Below, one piece after another: positions 1-6,668 of a stretch of DNA of 42,426 nucleotides. Under the pieces are notes generated by a model. It saw nothing but the letters and a program-made list of their open reading frames with translations. It did no database searches and was not told the origin of the DNA. Source of the DNA: Candidatus Omnitrophota bacterium (GTDB lineage Bacteria; Omnitrophota; Gorgyraeia; Aquiviventales; Aquiviventaceae); assembly GCA_023247275.1 (NCBI GenBank), contig JAHFGT010000013.1:1-42426 (forward strand), given 5' to 3'. Each line of letters opens with the position of its first letter. Position 1 is the stretch's first letter. A program made the translations under genes and the position numbers.

Positions 1-1293
1 CGCGGCCCCGGTGCCGCCGTTGGACACTGAGACCGGCGTCGACAGCGCCAGCGTCACATCGCCGCTGGTGCCCCCGCCGGTCAATCCGGTGCCGGCGGTC
101 ACGCTGGTGATATCGCCCACACCACTGATGTCAGTCGCCGTGGTCCACGACAGCGTCCCGCTGCCATTGGTCACAATCACCTGCCCATTGGACCCATCTG
201 TACTCGGTAACGTCCAAGTGACGCTTGAGGCGATCGACGACGGTGCCCGGAAGGCGACATAATCCGTGCCGTTCGCCGACGCCTCCATGAGCCGCAAACC
301 TGATTGGGCGTCCAAACGCAGATCGTCCGACAGGATGAAATCATCGGTGCTGGCCCCCTGAAACACGAGCGATTCCTGGCCGCTGCTCTGCCCGAAGAGC
401 AGCGACACGTTGCTCGCGGTCGCGTCAGTCGCCGCGCCAATATCCCAGCTTGAGCTGGTGGTCCCGGTAATCGAGCTTGAACCGCTGATAGTGCCTCCAA
501 CCGTCAGGTCACCCACAACAGAGACATCGCCTTCGTAGTCGGCGCTGAACGTCGTCGTCCCGGACGCGTTCTGGACATCGATCATCTTGGTGTTGGCGCT
601 GGGGGCGGTGCTGGGGGTGATCGACAAAGCCGTCCCGGCACGGGAGATCGTCAACTGTCCTGAGGGCATCGCGACATCGCCTTCGTAATCGGCGCTGAAC
701 GTGGTGGTCCCGGACGCATCCTGCACATCGACCATCTTCGTATTGGCGTCAGGGGCGCTGCTCGGCTTGACCACGAAGGCCGCACCAGCTCGGGTAATTG
801 TCAATTTGCCTGACGTTGAGGTGTCGACATCGGTCCGCATGAAACTGGTCGAATCCAAACTGTCGACTTGGTCAGCGTTCATCGCATAGCCGGTCGCGGT
901 CAACCGTTGCCGAGGGGTCATTTCTGAGTCGGCATTGACTTGGACGGATAACCACAGGGGCGAATTGAAGCCGACCGTGCTCAACGAAGTGGTCGAACCA
1001 AGGACCACGTTGAAGACGCCGCTATCGGATTCGGTCAGCGTGACGGTTTGCTCTTCTTTCCACTGTTCGGCGCCGCCGGTGGCCGCATCGTACAACCTGA
1101 ACGTCATCGTATACGTGCCGGTCACCGGTTTGCTGGACGCATCGGTCAATCGACCCTGGTAGTTCAACATCCACGGAACAGCGGCAAAGACTTCAGAGTG
1201 GCCAAGTGACCGAGTGGCCAAGTGACCGAGTGGTGAAAAAATTCCGATGGCCAAAATCACACTGACGATAGCCGCTGTTCTCTGCCCGTTCAT
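1..1293 (-). CDS. Exported fibre-like surface protein, partial (C-terminus beyond left edge)
   Basis: The frame is open from an ATG at 1293 to the window edge (431 codons, no stop), so the C-terminus is missing. The N-terminus is a signal peptide (hydrophobic AAIVSVILAIGIFSPL). A domain of about 110 residues follows, starting LNYQGRLTDASSKPVTG and including FRLYDAATGG and PLWLSVQVNADSEMTPRQ. The gene at 3265-5703 carries the same domain, so the two are paralogs. Next come two direct 50-codon repeats (each ending ASGTTTFSADYEGDV), then a GTGLTGGGTSGDVTL glycine-rich repeat also found in the paralog. This composition is typical of secreted or fibrous surface proteins; no catalytic motif is visible. 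The ATG overlaps the stop of the upstream small gene (ATGA) and is preceded by GAGGG. The gene lies downstream of the riboswitch at 2415-2490. Function unknown; a surface or adhesive role is inferred. Confidence 0.8.
   Translation of the reverse strand, partial: MNGQRTAAIVSVILAIGIFSPLGHLATRSLGHSEVFAAVPWMLNYQGRLTDASSKPVTGTYTMTFRLYDAATGGAEQWKEEQTVTLTESDSGVFNVVLGSTTSLSTVGFNSPLWLSVQVNADSEMTPRQRLTATGYAMNADQVDSLDSTSFMRTDVDTSTSGKLTITRAGAAFVVKPSSAPDANTKMVDVQDASGTTTFSADYEGDVAMPSGQLTISRAGTALSITPSTAPSANTKMIDVQNASGTTTFSADYEGDVSVVGDLTVGGTISGSSSITGTTSSSWDIGAATDATASNVSLLFGQSSGQESLVFQGASTDDFILSDDLRLDAQSGLRLMEASANGTDYVAFRAPSSIASSVTWTLPSTDGSNGQVIVTNGSGTLSWTTATDISGVGDITSVTAGTGLTGGGTSGDVTLALSTPVSVSNGGTGAA
1196..1235. 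repeat. Octamer array, locus 1 left arm
   Basis: Five consecutive 8-bp units alternate gagtggcc and aagtgacc, ending in gagtggtg. This is a 16-bp period repeated 2.5 times. The array lies inside the signal-peptide coding part of the fibre gene. A related array in the opposite orientation lies at 1562-1589. Confidence 0.8.
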
Positions 1294-1547
1294 TTGGATA
1301 CCCTCAGCGAACGAGTCAGGCCATTGAGGATCCGGTGTACGTCTTCATACCCTTCGGTCATATTCTGATGCTGGGATACGGGGATGAGTTCTCGACGAAC
1401 AGCGAATAGCCGCAAGTCTTGAACTTCCCTCACTGATCGATGTGCATGATTGACAGGAAATGATTCTGTAAGAGAGAAGGCCATGTGAGCCAACGCATCG
1501 GCTTTTTGCCACACGAGAAGTTCTGTAAAATGATTCACCATTGCCAT
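1290..1547 (-). pseudogene. Degenerate four-helix-bundle (S23-type) protein
   Basis: This 85-residue frame starts MAMVNHFTELLVWQKADALAH, which matches the N-terminal helix of the four-helix-bundle family once called 23S rRNA intervening sequence protein (usual length about 115-125). It ends YEDVHRILNGLTRSLR, like the last helix of that family. The middle, which should carry the conserved IPSNIAEG-like segment, does not resemble the family. I read it as an internally deleted or frameshifted remnant. Its stop overlaps the start of the fibre gene by ATGA, so it may persist as a translated leader. It is flanked by inverted octamer arrays at 1196 and 1562. The family's function is not firmly known. 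Confidence 0.5.
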
Positions 1548-1561
1548 GGCGTTGTCCTGAC

Positions 1562-1589
1562 TTGGTCACCTGGCCACTTTGGCCACTTC
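1562..1589. repeat. Octamer array, locus 1 right arm (inverted)
   Basis: The units ttggtcac, ctggccac and tttggcca are the reverse complements of the unit types at 1196-1235, with small changes. The array fills the short gap between the winged-helix gene and the four-helix remnant. Together the two arms bracket the remnant gene. Confidence 0.6.
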
Positions 1590-2268
1590 AGTAACTCTTC
1601 TCCCTGTCTGCTGTCGTAAAGCCGCCAAACCCGCCTGGGACAATCCGCCACCGGGAGCCATGCATGACCCCTGAGCCTGCGGCTGGCGGCACCACCAGGG
1701 TCACGGCCGAGTTCTCGCCGGCGTGCGAGCGAACCGCTTGTCTTGCGAGTTCACGATTGGTCAGTGCCACAGAGAAGACGCCGGCGGCGATCAGCATCAG
1801 CGCCAGCCCGATCGCGGCGACCCCGATCAGCGCCGGTCCGCCAAGCGGATGACGAAGCGCCGTCCACAGACTAGGTCGCCGATTCATGGTCACGATGCCG
1901 ACCGGTATTGGCTGGCTGACGGTCGTTGGAGGCGTGGTGCCGCGAGCAGGCTGCTCTGGTGGCAAGACTGGCTGCTCCCAACCAGGCTCCACAAGTTGAG
2001 AGACAACCGAGGGCGCCTGGACCATCACCTGTTGTAGCCGCACATAGAGTGGCGAGCTGATGTTGACCTGATAGAAGAGGATATTGCCCTCGTGGGTCGC
2101 GCGCAGCAAACCGGACTGCTCTTGCCGCTTGAGTTCTCGACGTAACGGACTGACAGACAGACCTAATTCTTTTGCCAACCCTCTAAGGTAGAACCGGTCG
2201 GTCGGATGGCAGAGCAGATACTCCAGCAAGGTCCGTCGGATTCGAGAAGAGACCAGTGGCTCAAGCAT
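1588..2268 (-). CDS. Membrane-anchored winged-helix DNA-binding protein
   Basis: Predicted 226 residues from the ATG at 2268 (MLEPLVSSRIRRTLLEYLL), which has a purine-rich AGGGGGA upstream; a longer frame reaches 2343 but lacks family-like sequence. Residues about 5-75 look like an ArsR/MarR-type winged helix: RRTLLEYLLCHPTDRFYLRGLAKELG, then a recognition helix (LSVSPLRRELKRQE) and a wing (GLLRATHEGNILFYQVN). A proline-rich linker of about 50 residues and one transmembrane segment (ALIGVAAIGLALMLIAAG) follow. The C-terminal tail of about 60 residues should lie outside the cytoplasm. It is the first gene after the riboswitch and terminator and precedes the left fibre gene, so local regulation of the surface gene is a reasonable inference. 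Ligand and targets are unknown. Confidence 0.7.
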   Translation of the reverse strand: MLEPLVSSRIRRTLLEYLLCHPTDRFYLRGLAKELGLSVSPLRRELKRQEQSGLLRATHEGNILFYQVNISSPLYVRLQQVMVQAPSVVSQLVEPGWEQPVLPPEQPARGTTPPTTVSQPIPVGIVTMNRRPSLWTALRHPLGGPALIGVAAIGLALMLIAAGVFSVALTNRELARQAVRSHAGENSAVTLVVPPAAGSGVMHGSRWRIVPGGFGGFTTADREKSY

Positions 2269-2355
2269 GGGCACATCCCCCTGCCTGGCTGCTGGCAGCA
2301 CGATCGTGCCCTTGAAGCGCACAGTCGCGCTCAAAAAGGGCACACGCTGGGCACA

Positions 2356-2388
2356 TAAAAAAACCTAACCCGTTCAAACAGGTTAGGT
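2356..2388 (-). terminator. Intrinsic terminator of the riboswitch leader
   Basis: On the minus strand the sequence reads ACCTAACC, a short loop containing TTTGAA, GGTTAGGT and then seven T. The 8-bp perfect stem (10 bp with a G-U pair) directly followed by a T-run is a classical rho-independent terminator. It lies between the aptamer (2415-2490) and the start at 2268, as expected for a transcription-attenuating riboswitch. Confidence 0.85.
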
Positions 2389-2414
2389 CTTTCAGCGTCT
2401 TCACGGTTCCCCCT

Positions 2415-2490
2415 TTGGCAGCCCAGCTACCCGGTCGACGGGCCTGAGGCTTTCCGACCCCCACTTACGCGGGGTGTGGCTTTGTCAGTG
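2415..2490 (-). promoter_or_regulatory. GEMM-I-type cyclic-dinucleotide riboswitch aptamer
   Basis: Read on the minus strand: GACAAAGCC (2478-2486), then a hairpin with a GNRA loop (ACCCCGC-GUAA-GUGGGGGU, 2457-2475). Next is the conserved core GGAAAGCC (2448-2455), a second hairpin (CCCG/CGGG), and the 3' element GGGUAGCUGGGCUGCC ending at 2417. Order, GNRA loop and core match the GEMM-I class (RF01051), which binds c-di-GMP or, in the GEMM-Ib subgroup, 3',3'-cGAMP. From memory, GGAAAGCC and the GACAA start resemble the Geobacter cGAMP-binding members more than the usual GCAAAGCC c-di-GMP form. Class assignment is by eye; the ligand is uncertain. Confidence 0.75.
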
Positions 2491-2512
2491 GGTCAACTCT
2501 CTTGTCGGTTTA

Positions 2513-2542
2513 AGTATGCCTGAGGGGAAAACGAGGCGTCAA
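2513..2542 (-). promoter_or_regulatory. Promoter upstream of the riboswitch
   Basis: On the minus strand, TTGACG (2537-2542, 5 of 6 to the -35 consensus) is followed after 18 bp by CATACT (2513-2518, 4 of 6 to the -10). Transcription would start near 2505, just before the aptamer, giving a leader of about 240 nt to the ATG at 2268. Confidence 0.55.
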
Positions 2543-2555
2543 GCGAGGGAACAAT

Positions 2556-2631
2556 CGGGGACAGCCACTGATTTCGCTCTATTCCGGTGACACAATGCTT
2601 GTCCATGAATAAAGCATTGTGTCACCGGAAT
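2556..2631. repeat. REP-like element with perfect 20-bp inverted repeat
   Basis: Positions 2581-2600 and 2612-2631 are perfect reverse complements (attccggtgacacaatgctt and its complement) with an 11-bp spacer. The stretch cggggacagccactgattt just before it resembles the sequence that accompanies REP-associated tyrosine transposase genes in many genomes (from memory). No transposase is present here. The hairpin begins 19 bp after the stop of the gene at 2651-3121 and could also end or stabilise its transcript, although there is no T-run. Confidence 0.7.
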
Positions 2632-2650
2632 ATGATCCCGATTTAGAAGA

Positions 2651-3121
2651 TCAGGGGTTCGGTGTCGCTGGGGTCGAAGGAGCCGGCGCTGGGGTCATGG
2701 CCGGTGGGGTGTCGCGCTCAATAATCACTCGGCGCTGGCCATCCAGGAAATAGTTCTTTGTTGAGTCTAACTTATAGTCCGCCGCGAGCTTATTGTTGAG
2801 TTGGGTCAGCGCGACCTGTTCTTCATCCCAGTAGGACTTCAGCACCGTCATGCGCAAGACGATCCCTTGCCGCTGCTGCCATAGCTTAGTAAACTCCTGC
2901 ATCTTCTGCTCGTCTTCGAAGGTGTACACGATCTTTTCCTCTTTCTTGCCATCCGCCTTCTGACCCTCAGCCGGCGTGGCTGATGCGGCTGCCGCAGGTT
3001 GACCTTTATCTTTGTTCGCGGCTTCCGCCGATGACATGCCTGCGATCGACCCGCCCAACTGCACTGCAAGCACCACTGCTACACCACTGATCCCGACACT
3101 CCATGGCACCATTCGTTTCAT
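2651..3121 (-). CDS. Small exported protein of unknown function
   Basis: Predicted 156 residues. I chose the ATG at 3121 (MKRMVPWSVGISGVAVVLAV) because GAAAGGAG lies just upstream and the frame then begins with a normal signal peptide ending near SSAEAA. The mature part has a low-complexity Ala/Lys/Gly segment, a charged helical region (FEDEQKMQEFTKLWQQRQ) containing many Gln and Leu that may form a coiled coil, and a Pro/Ala/Thr-rich tail (TPAPAPSTPATPNP). No enzyme motif is visible and I do not recognise the family. It lies between the two fibre paralogs and has its own promoter (3191-3219), so a periplasmic or surface role linked to them is possible but unproven. Confidence 0.7.
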   Translation of the reverse strand: MKRMVPWSVGISGVAVVLAVQLGGSIAGMSSAEAANKDKGQPAAAASATPAEGQKADGKKEEKIVYTFEDEQKMQEFTKLWQQRQGIVLRMTVLKSYWDEEQVALTQLNNKLAADYKLDSTKNYFLDGQRRVIIERDTPPAMTPAPAPSTPATPNP

Positions 3122-3190
3122 CGCGCTCCTTTCAGGCAGTCGCCTGCCTGTGACCGTGCGTTCACGATACACCAGGATACACCAGAGTGT

Positions 3191-3219
3191 ATTATACTCC
3201 CCGGCTGTTTTGCTGCAAA
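3191..3219 (-). promoter_or_regulatory. Promoter of the small exported protein gene
   Basis: The minus strand has a perfect TATAAT (3191-3196) with TTTGCA (3214-3219, 4 of 6) 17 bp upstream. Two copies of GGTGTATC follow the -10 and could be part of the initial transcribed region or a protein site. Confidence 0.6.
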
Positions 3220-3243
3220 GCCTCCGGGTTCATGTTACAAGCC

Positions 3244-3260
3244 GAAGTGACTGTCACTTC
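3244..3260. terminator. Hairpin just after the large fibre gene
   Basis: gaagtgac and gtcacttc are perfect complements around a single central t, four bases beyond the stop codon at 3265. There is no T-run, so a terminator function is only suggested by position; a symmetric protein-binding site is the alternative. Confidence 0.35.
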
Positions 3261-3264
3261 TGGG

Positions 3265-5703
3265 CTAGAGCAGTTCCACGATGGACAGCCGTCTGATGGT
3301 CGCCTGTGCACCTGTGGCGCTGCCTTGAGCCCGTAGCGTCATTGTGTAGGTGCCTGCTCCAGACGTATCCCAGGCGTGGAGCGTCACCGGGATCGCACGC
3401 ACCGAGTCGTTTGCCGTGCCGATCTGCGCGGTGTACTGGGTGTCCAACTGTGTGGTACCGCGGAACAACTTCAGATCAACGCTCCGGCTATTGGGATTAG
3501 AGACGAAGTTCAGTTGCACACTGGCCAGGATCAACAAAGCAGAGTTGGGATTCGATTTGGTGATCGTGACGGCGATCAGATCCGTGTCGGCTGTCCCAAT
3601 GTTGACCGGCGTCGACGCTGACGCGCTCACGCGGTTACCAGCCGTCGCGCCGGCAGCCGTGATGGTGATGGTCTGGCCGGCCTGCGACAACGTCACATTC
3701 GACCCGGCTGACAGCAGGGCATCGCCGGTAATCGCCGGCTGACCGGTCGCAGCCAGCGAATGCACCCCGCGATGGACATGGTCAGCGCGCGCCAAACTGG
3801 TTGAGCTGCCGGCCGTGTTGGCCGCGCCGATATCAGTCGGCGTCCCGGTCGGAATCGCATCAGCGCCGCCAGGCTGATGCAGGCTGGCATGCGTTGGCAG
3901 ATTACCGACCGTGATGTCACCCGGCTGGATCGCGTCGGCTCGTAGCGCCGCCGCACCAACGCTATCCGTCGCTAACTTGGCCTGCACCACCGCACCGTCT
4001 TCCAACTCGGTCGAGCCAATCGTCTGGCCTACCAATGAGACATTTGGTGATAGCCGCGCATCAGCCAAGGTGCCACTGGTCACGCTCGAGGCGCTGAGGT
4101 TGGTGAGCTGTGTGCCATTCACAGCCGGCAACGCGCCTGCCGCATCCAGCTGGACGATCTGGCTCGGTTTGGTCCCCACGTCCACACTTAGGCTATCAGC
4201 AGACCCCACCAGGCCAGCGCCCACACCAACGTCGAGGGTCAGATCGCCACTGGTCCCACCACCGGTTAACCCAATACCAGCGACCACTGCGGTGACATCG
4301 CCACCTGAACCGACTGCAGAAATTTGCCACGACGCCGGGGTTTTCGTCAGTGTGACCCCACTGCCGGCGACAAGAAATGTCGGGGTCGTATCCGTGGCGG
4401 CAATTTCCCCGTCGGCGATTTCGCTCGATTCAATCTGCGGGCCCAAGAGCGAGACGTTGGAGGACAGCCGCGAATCCGGCACTGTGCCAGCGGTGAGGGT
4501 AGAAGCGTTGAGGGAGGTTAGGGACTGCCCACTGACCGCGGGCAGCGCACCTGCCTTGTCGAGCTGGACGATCTGGTTCGGTTTGGTGCCGATGTCCACA
4601 CTGAGGTTGTCGGCAGCGGCGATCAGGCCAGGTCCGACGCCCACATCCAGGGTTACCTGACCACTCGTGCCACCGCCGGTCAACCCCAGGCCGGCGACCA
4701 CTCCGGTGATCGTGCCACCAGAGCCCCCGGCAGAGATCTGCCAAGAGGTGGGCGTCTTCGTCAGGGTGACGCCGCCGCCGGCGACGAGAAATGTCGGCGC
4801 GGTATCCGCGGCGGTGATCTCCCCGTCGGCGATATCGGCCGATTCAATCTGCGGGCCCAAGAGCGACACATTGGATGACAATCGAGCGTCTGGCACCGTG
4901 CCGGTCGTCGTGCCGACATCAACGCTGACGCGATCCGACTCCACCACAATCCCAGGCCCGGCGCCGACGCTGAGCGTCACCGATCCGCTGGTGCCGCCGC
5001 CAATCAACCCATCGCCTGCCTTCACCTCGGTCAACGTGCCGCCAGGACCGCCGATGGCCGAGATGAGGATCGTTTGCCCGGACTGGCTCAGGGTCACATT
5101 CGAACCAGCCGAGAGCACGACGTCCCCCAACAGTGGTGCGGCATCGGTGGTCGCAATCGAGTGCAGGCCTTCGTGCTGATGGTCGGCGCGAGCCGCGCGA
5201 GCGGCGGTGCCGGTTGTCGACCGGGCACCGATTGCGCTGGCCGGCGTATCGGCCAATGATTCTTGCGCCAGAAAGTCGGCCGGCGGATGGCCATCCAGCA
5301 TGGCGGCGTTGAGCGCATAGCCGACGGCTGAGAGCGCTTGCCTCGGCGAGAATTCGCCTTTCCCATCGACGTCGACCGAGAGCCACAGGGGTTGCGTAAA
5401 ACTGACCGTCGCATCGAATGGCGTGAGACTCCCCAGGACAACGGAAAATAGTCCGCCGTCAGCCCGGGCGAGGTCCAGCGCATGGCGTTCTTCCCAGAGC
5501 TTGGTGCCGCCTGTAGCGGCATCATAGAATCGCAAGGTCACCGTGTGCTGTCCGACCAGTGCTGATCCATCCACCTCGGTCAGTTTGCCCTGATAATGAA
5601 TCGTTCGTGGGATCTCGGCCCTGACGGCGCCAGAACTACTCACCAAGCAGATCGCGCCAACCCACCATCGTGCCAAGCACCACCACCGTCGAGAATGGAT
5701 CAT
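3265..5703 (-). CDS. Exported repetitive fibre-like surface protein
   Basis: Predicted 812 residues from the ATG at 5703, which overlaps the rluD stop (ATGA); a longer frame exists upstream but lies inside rluD. The N-terminus is a signal peptide (WWVGAICLVSSSGAVRA). Then comes the shared domain IHYQGKLTEVDGSALVGQ ... FYDAATGG ... PLWLSVDVDGKGEFSPRQ, as in the left-edge paralog. The body holds about three copies of a GLTGGGTSGxVTLDVGVG module alternating with DARLSSNVSLLGPQIES segments. Two modules of the type ADHxHxGxHS followed by LSAGSNVTLSQxGQTI flank this body. Such HxH segments occur in trimeric phage tail fibres, where they bind metal (established for T4 fibres); similarity here is by eye. 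The C-terminus (about 110 residues, ending RRLSIVELL) looks like a compact beta domain. A trimeric surface fibre or adhesin is my inference. Confidence 0.75.
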   Translation of the reverse strand: MIHSRRWWCLARWWVGAICLVSSSGAVRAEIPRTIHYQGKLTEVDGSALVGQHTVTLRFYDAATGGTKLWEERHALDLARADGGLFSVVLGSLTPFDATVSFTQPLWLSVDVDGKGEFSPRQALSAVGYALNAAMLDGHPPADFLAQESLADTPASAIGARSTTGTAARAARADHQHEGLHSIATTDAAPLLGDVVLSAGSNVTLSQSGQTILISAIGGPGGTLTEVKAGDGLIGGGTSGSVTLSVGAGPGIVVESDRVSVDVGTTTGTVPDARLSSNVSLLGPQIESADIADGEITAADTAPTFLVAGGGVTLTKTPTSWQISAGGSGGTITGVVAGLGLTGGGTSGQVTLDVGVGPGLIAAADNLSVDIGTKPNQIVQLDKAGALPAVSGQSLTSLNASTLTAGTVPDSRLSSNVSLLGPQIESSEIADGEIAATDTTPTFLVAGSGVTLTKTPASWQISAVGSGGDVTAVVAGIGLTGGGTSGDLTLDVGVGAGLVGSADSLSVDVGTKPSQIVQLDAAGALPAVNGTQLTNLSASSVTSGTLADARLSPNVSLVGQTIGSTELEDGAVVQAKLATDSVGAAALRADAIQPGDITVGNLPTHASLHQPGGADAIPTGTPTDIGAANTAGSSTSLARADHVHRGVHSLAATGQPAITGDALLSAGSNVTLSQAGQTITITAAGATAGNRVSASASTPVNIGTADTDLIAVTITKSNPNSALLILASVQLNFVSNPNSRSVDLKLFRGTTQLDTQYTAQIGTANDSVRAIPVTLHAWDTSGAGTYTMTLRAQGSATGAQATIRRLSIVELL
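4013..4990. repeat. Internal 414-bp coding repeats of the fibre gene
   Basis: The stretch beginning gattcaatctgcgggcccaa starts at 4427 and again at 4841, a period of 414 bp (138 codons). A more diverged partial copy lies near 4013-4060. The repeats keep the reading frame and encode alternating GGGTSG and DARLSSNVSLLG modules. Confidence 0.75.
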
Positions 5704-6662
5704 GGCGACTCGATCCATCGCGCCAGATCGGCCGGGATCGGCGCAGACACGTCGACCAGCTGGCGTGTGACCGGATGATGAAATTGCAGCGACATCGCAT
5801 GCAACAGTTGCCGGCCCACCCCAAGCCGCTGCCAAAAGCTCGCCGACCGTCGCCCATAGGTCAGATCGCCGATGACCGGATAGCCGAGGTGGGTCAGATG
5901 CACACGGATTTGATGCGTGCGTCCGGTTTCTAATGAGAGTTCGACCAGGCTCCAGGCGAGCGAGACCTCAGACGCCTGAATCCACTGTCGCTGAAGGACC
6001 CGATAATGCGTCACGGCAGACCGTCCACCCAGTGAGCGGATGGTCATGAGCTTGCGATGCTGCGCATGTCGCCCGATCGGGGCATCAATCGTGCCAGCGT
6101 CGAGTGGCAAATGGCCTTCAACGATGGCCAGATAGCGTCGTTTTATCGTACGCGCCTTGAGCTGACGGGCCAAGACGAGATGGGCAGCGGATGTTTTGGC
6201 GACGAGCAATAGCCCTGAGGTATCTTTGTCCAGCCGATGCACAATTCCCGCCCGCAACAGCGGGGGCGAGGACCCTTGCTCCTGCGCCAGATGCCACAGA
6301 ACCGCATTCACGAGCGTGCCATCCCAATGGCCTGGCGCCGGGTGGGTCACGAGCCCAGCCGGCTTGTTGATCACCAACACCGTGTCATCTTCATATCGAA
6401 TATCCAGCGGAATGGCCTGTGGGAGGAGCACAGCGTCACCGCTCTTGGCTGGGAGTTGATCCATGGTGGCGACGATTCGATCGCCTTGGTGCAGCCGATA
6501 ATGCGCCTTCGCTGGTTGCCCACTCACGGTCACCAATCCATGCCGGATGGTGCGCTGCACCATCGTGCGCGAGATGATTATCGGCAGACGGATCGCCAGG
6601 TACTGATCAAGCCGGAGACCGGCTTCCCGTGTTCCAATGTTAAATTGGTAGGCGCGTGCCAT
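5700..6662 (-). CDS. rluD: RluA/RluD-family 23S rRNA pseudouridine synthase
   Basis: Predicted 320 residues, usual for RluD (about 320). It converts uridines of ribosomal RNA to pseudouridine. An S4 RNA-binding domain lies at residues about 12-75 (LRLDQYLAIRLP). The catalytic domain follows, with HRLDKDTSGLLLVAK near residue 142; the Asp in it is the conserved nucleophile. GRTHQIRVHLTHLGYPVIGD is the family's C-terminal signature. Target positions (1911/1915/1917 in E. coli) cannot be confirmed from sequence. It follows lgt after 6 bp, and its stop overlaps the fibre gene start. Assignment to the RluA family is secure; RluD rather than RluC or RluA is likely. Confidence 0.9.
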   Translation of the reverse strand: MARAYQFNIGTREAGLRLDQYLAIRLPIIISRTMVQRTIRHGLVTVSGQPAKAHYRLHQGDRIVATMDQLPAKSGDAVLLPQAIPLDIRYEDDTVLVINKPAGLVTHPAPGHWDGTLVNAVLWHLAQEQGSSPPLLRAGIVHRLDKDTSGLLLVAKTSAAHLVLARQLKARTIKRRYLAIVEGHLPLDAGTIDAPIGRHAQHRKLMTIRSLGGRSAVTHYRVLQRQWIQASEVSLAWSLVELSLETGRTHQIRVHLTHLGYPVIGDLTYGRRSASFWQRLGVGRQLLHAMSLQFHHPVTRQLVDVSAPIPADLARWIESP

Positions 6663-6668
6663 GGTCGT

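Noticed and set aside
1196..1589. Short repeats as a CRISPR array.
   Set aside because: The units are 8 bp, directly abutting, with no spacers and no cas genes in the window.
3205..3240. Plus-strand gctgcaaagcctccgggttc resembles the core of a GEMM-I aptamer.
   Set aside because: No GNRA-capped hairpin precedes it and no 3' element follows; downstream on that strand is only the antisense of the fibre gene.
3911..5179. Long open frames on the plus strand opposite the fibre gene (for example 3911-4660).
   Set aside because: They are the complement of a GC-rich repetitive coding sequence, with no family resemblance and no ribosome-binding sites.
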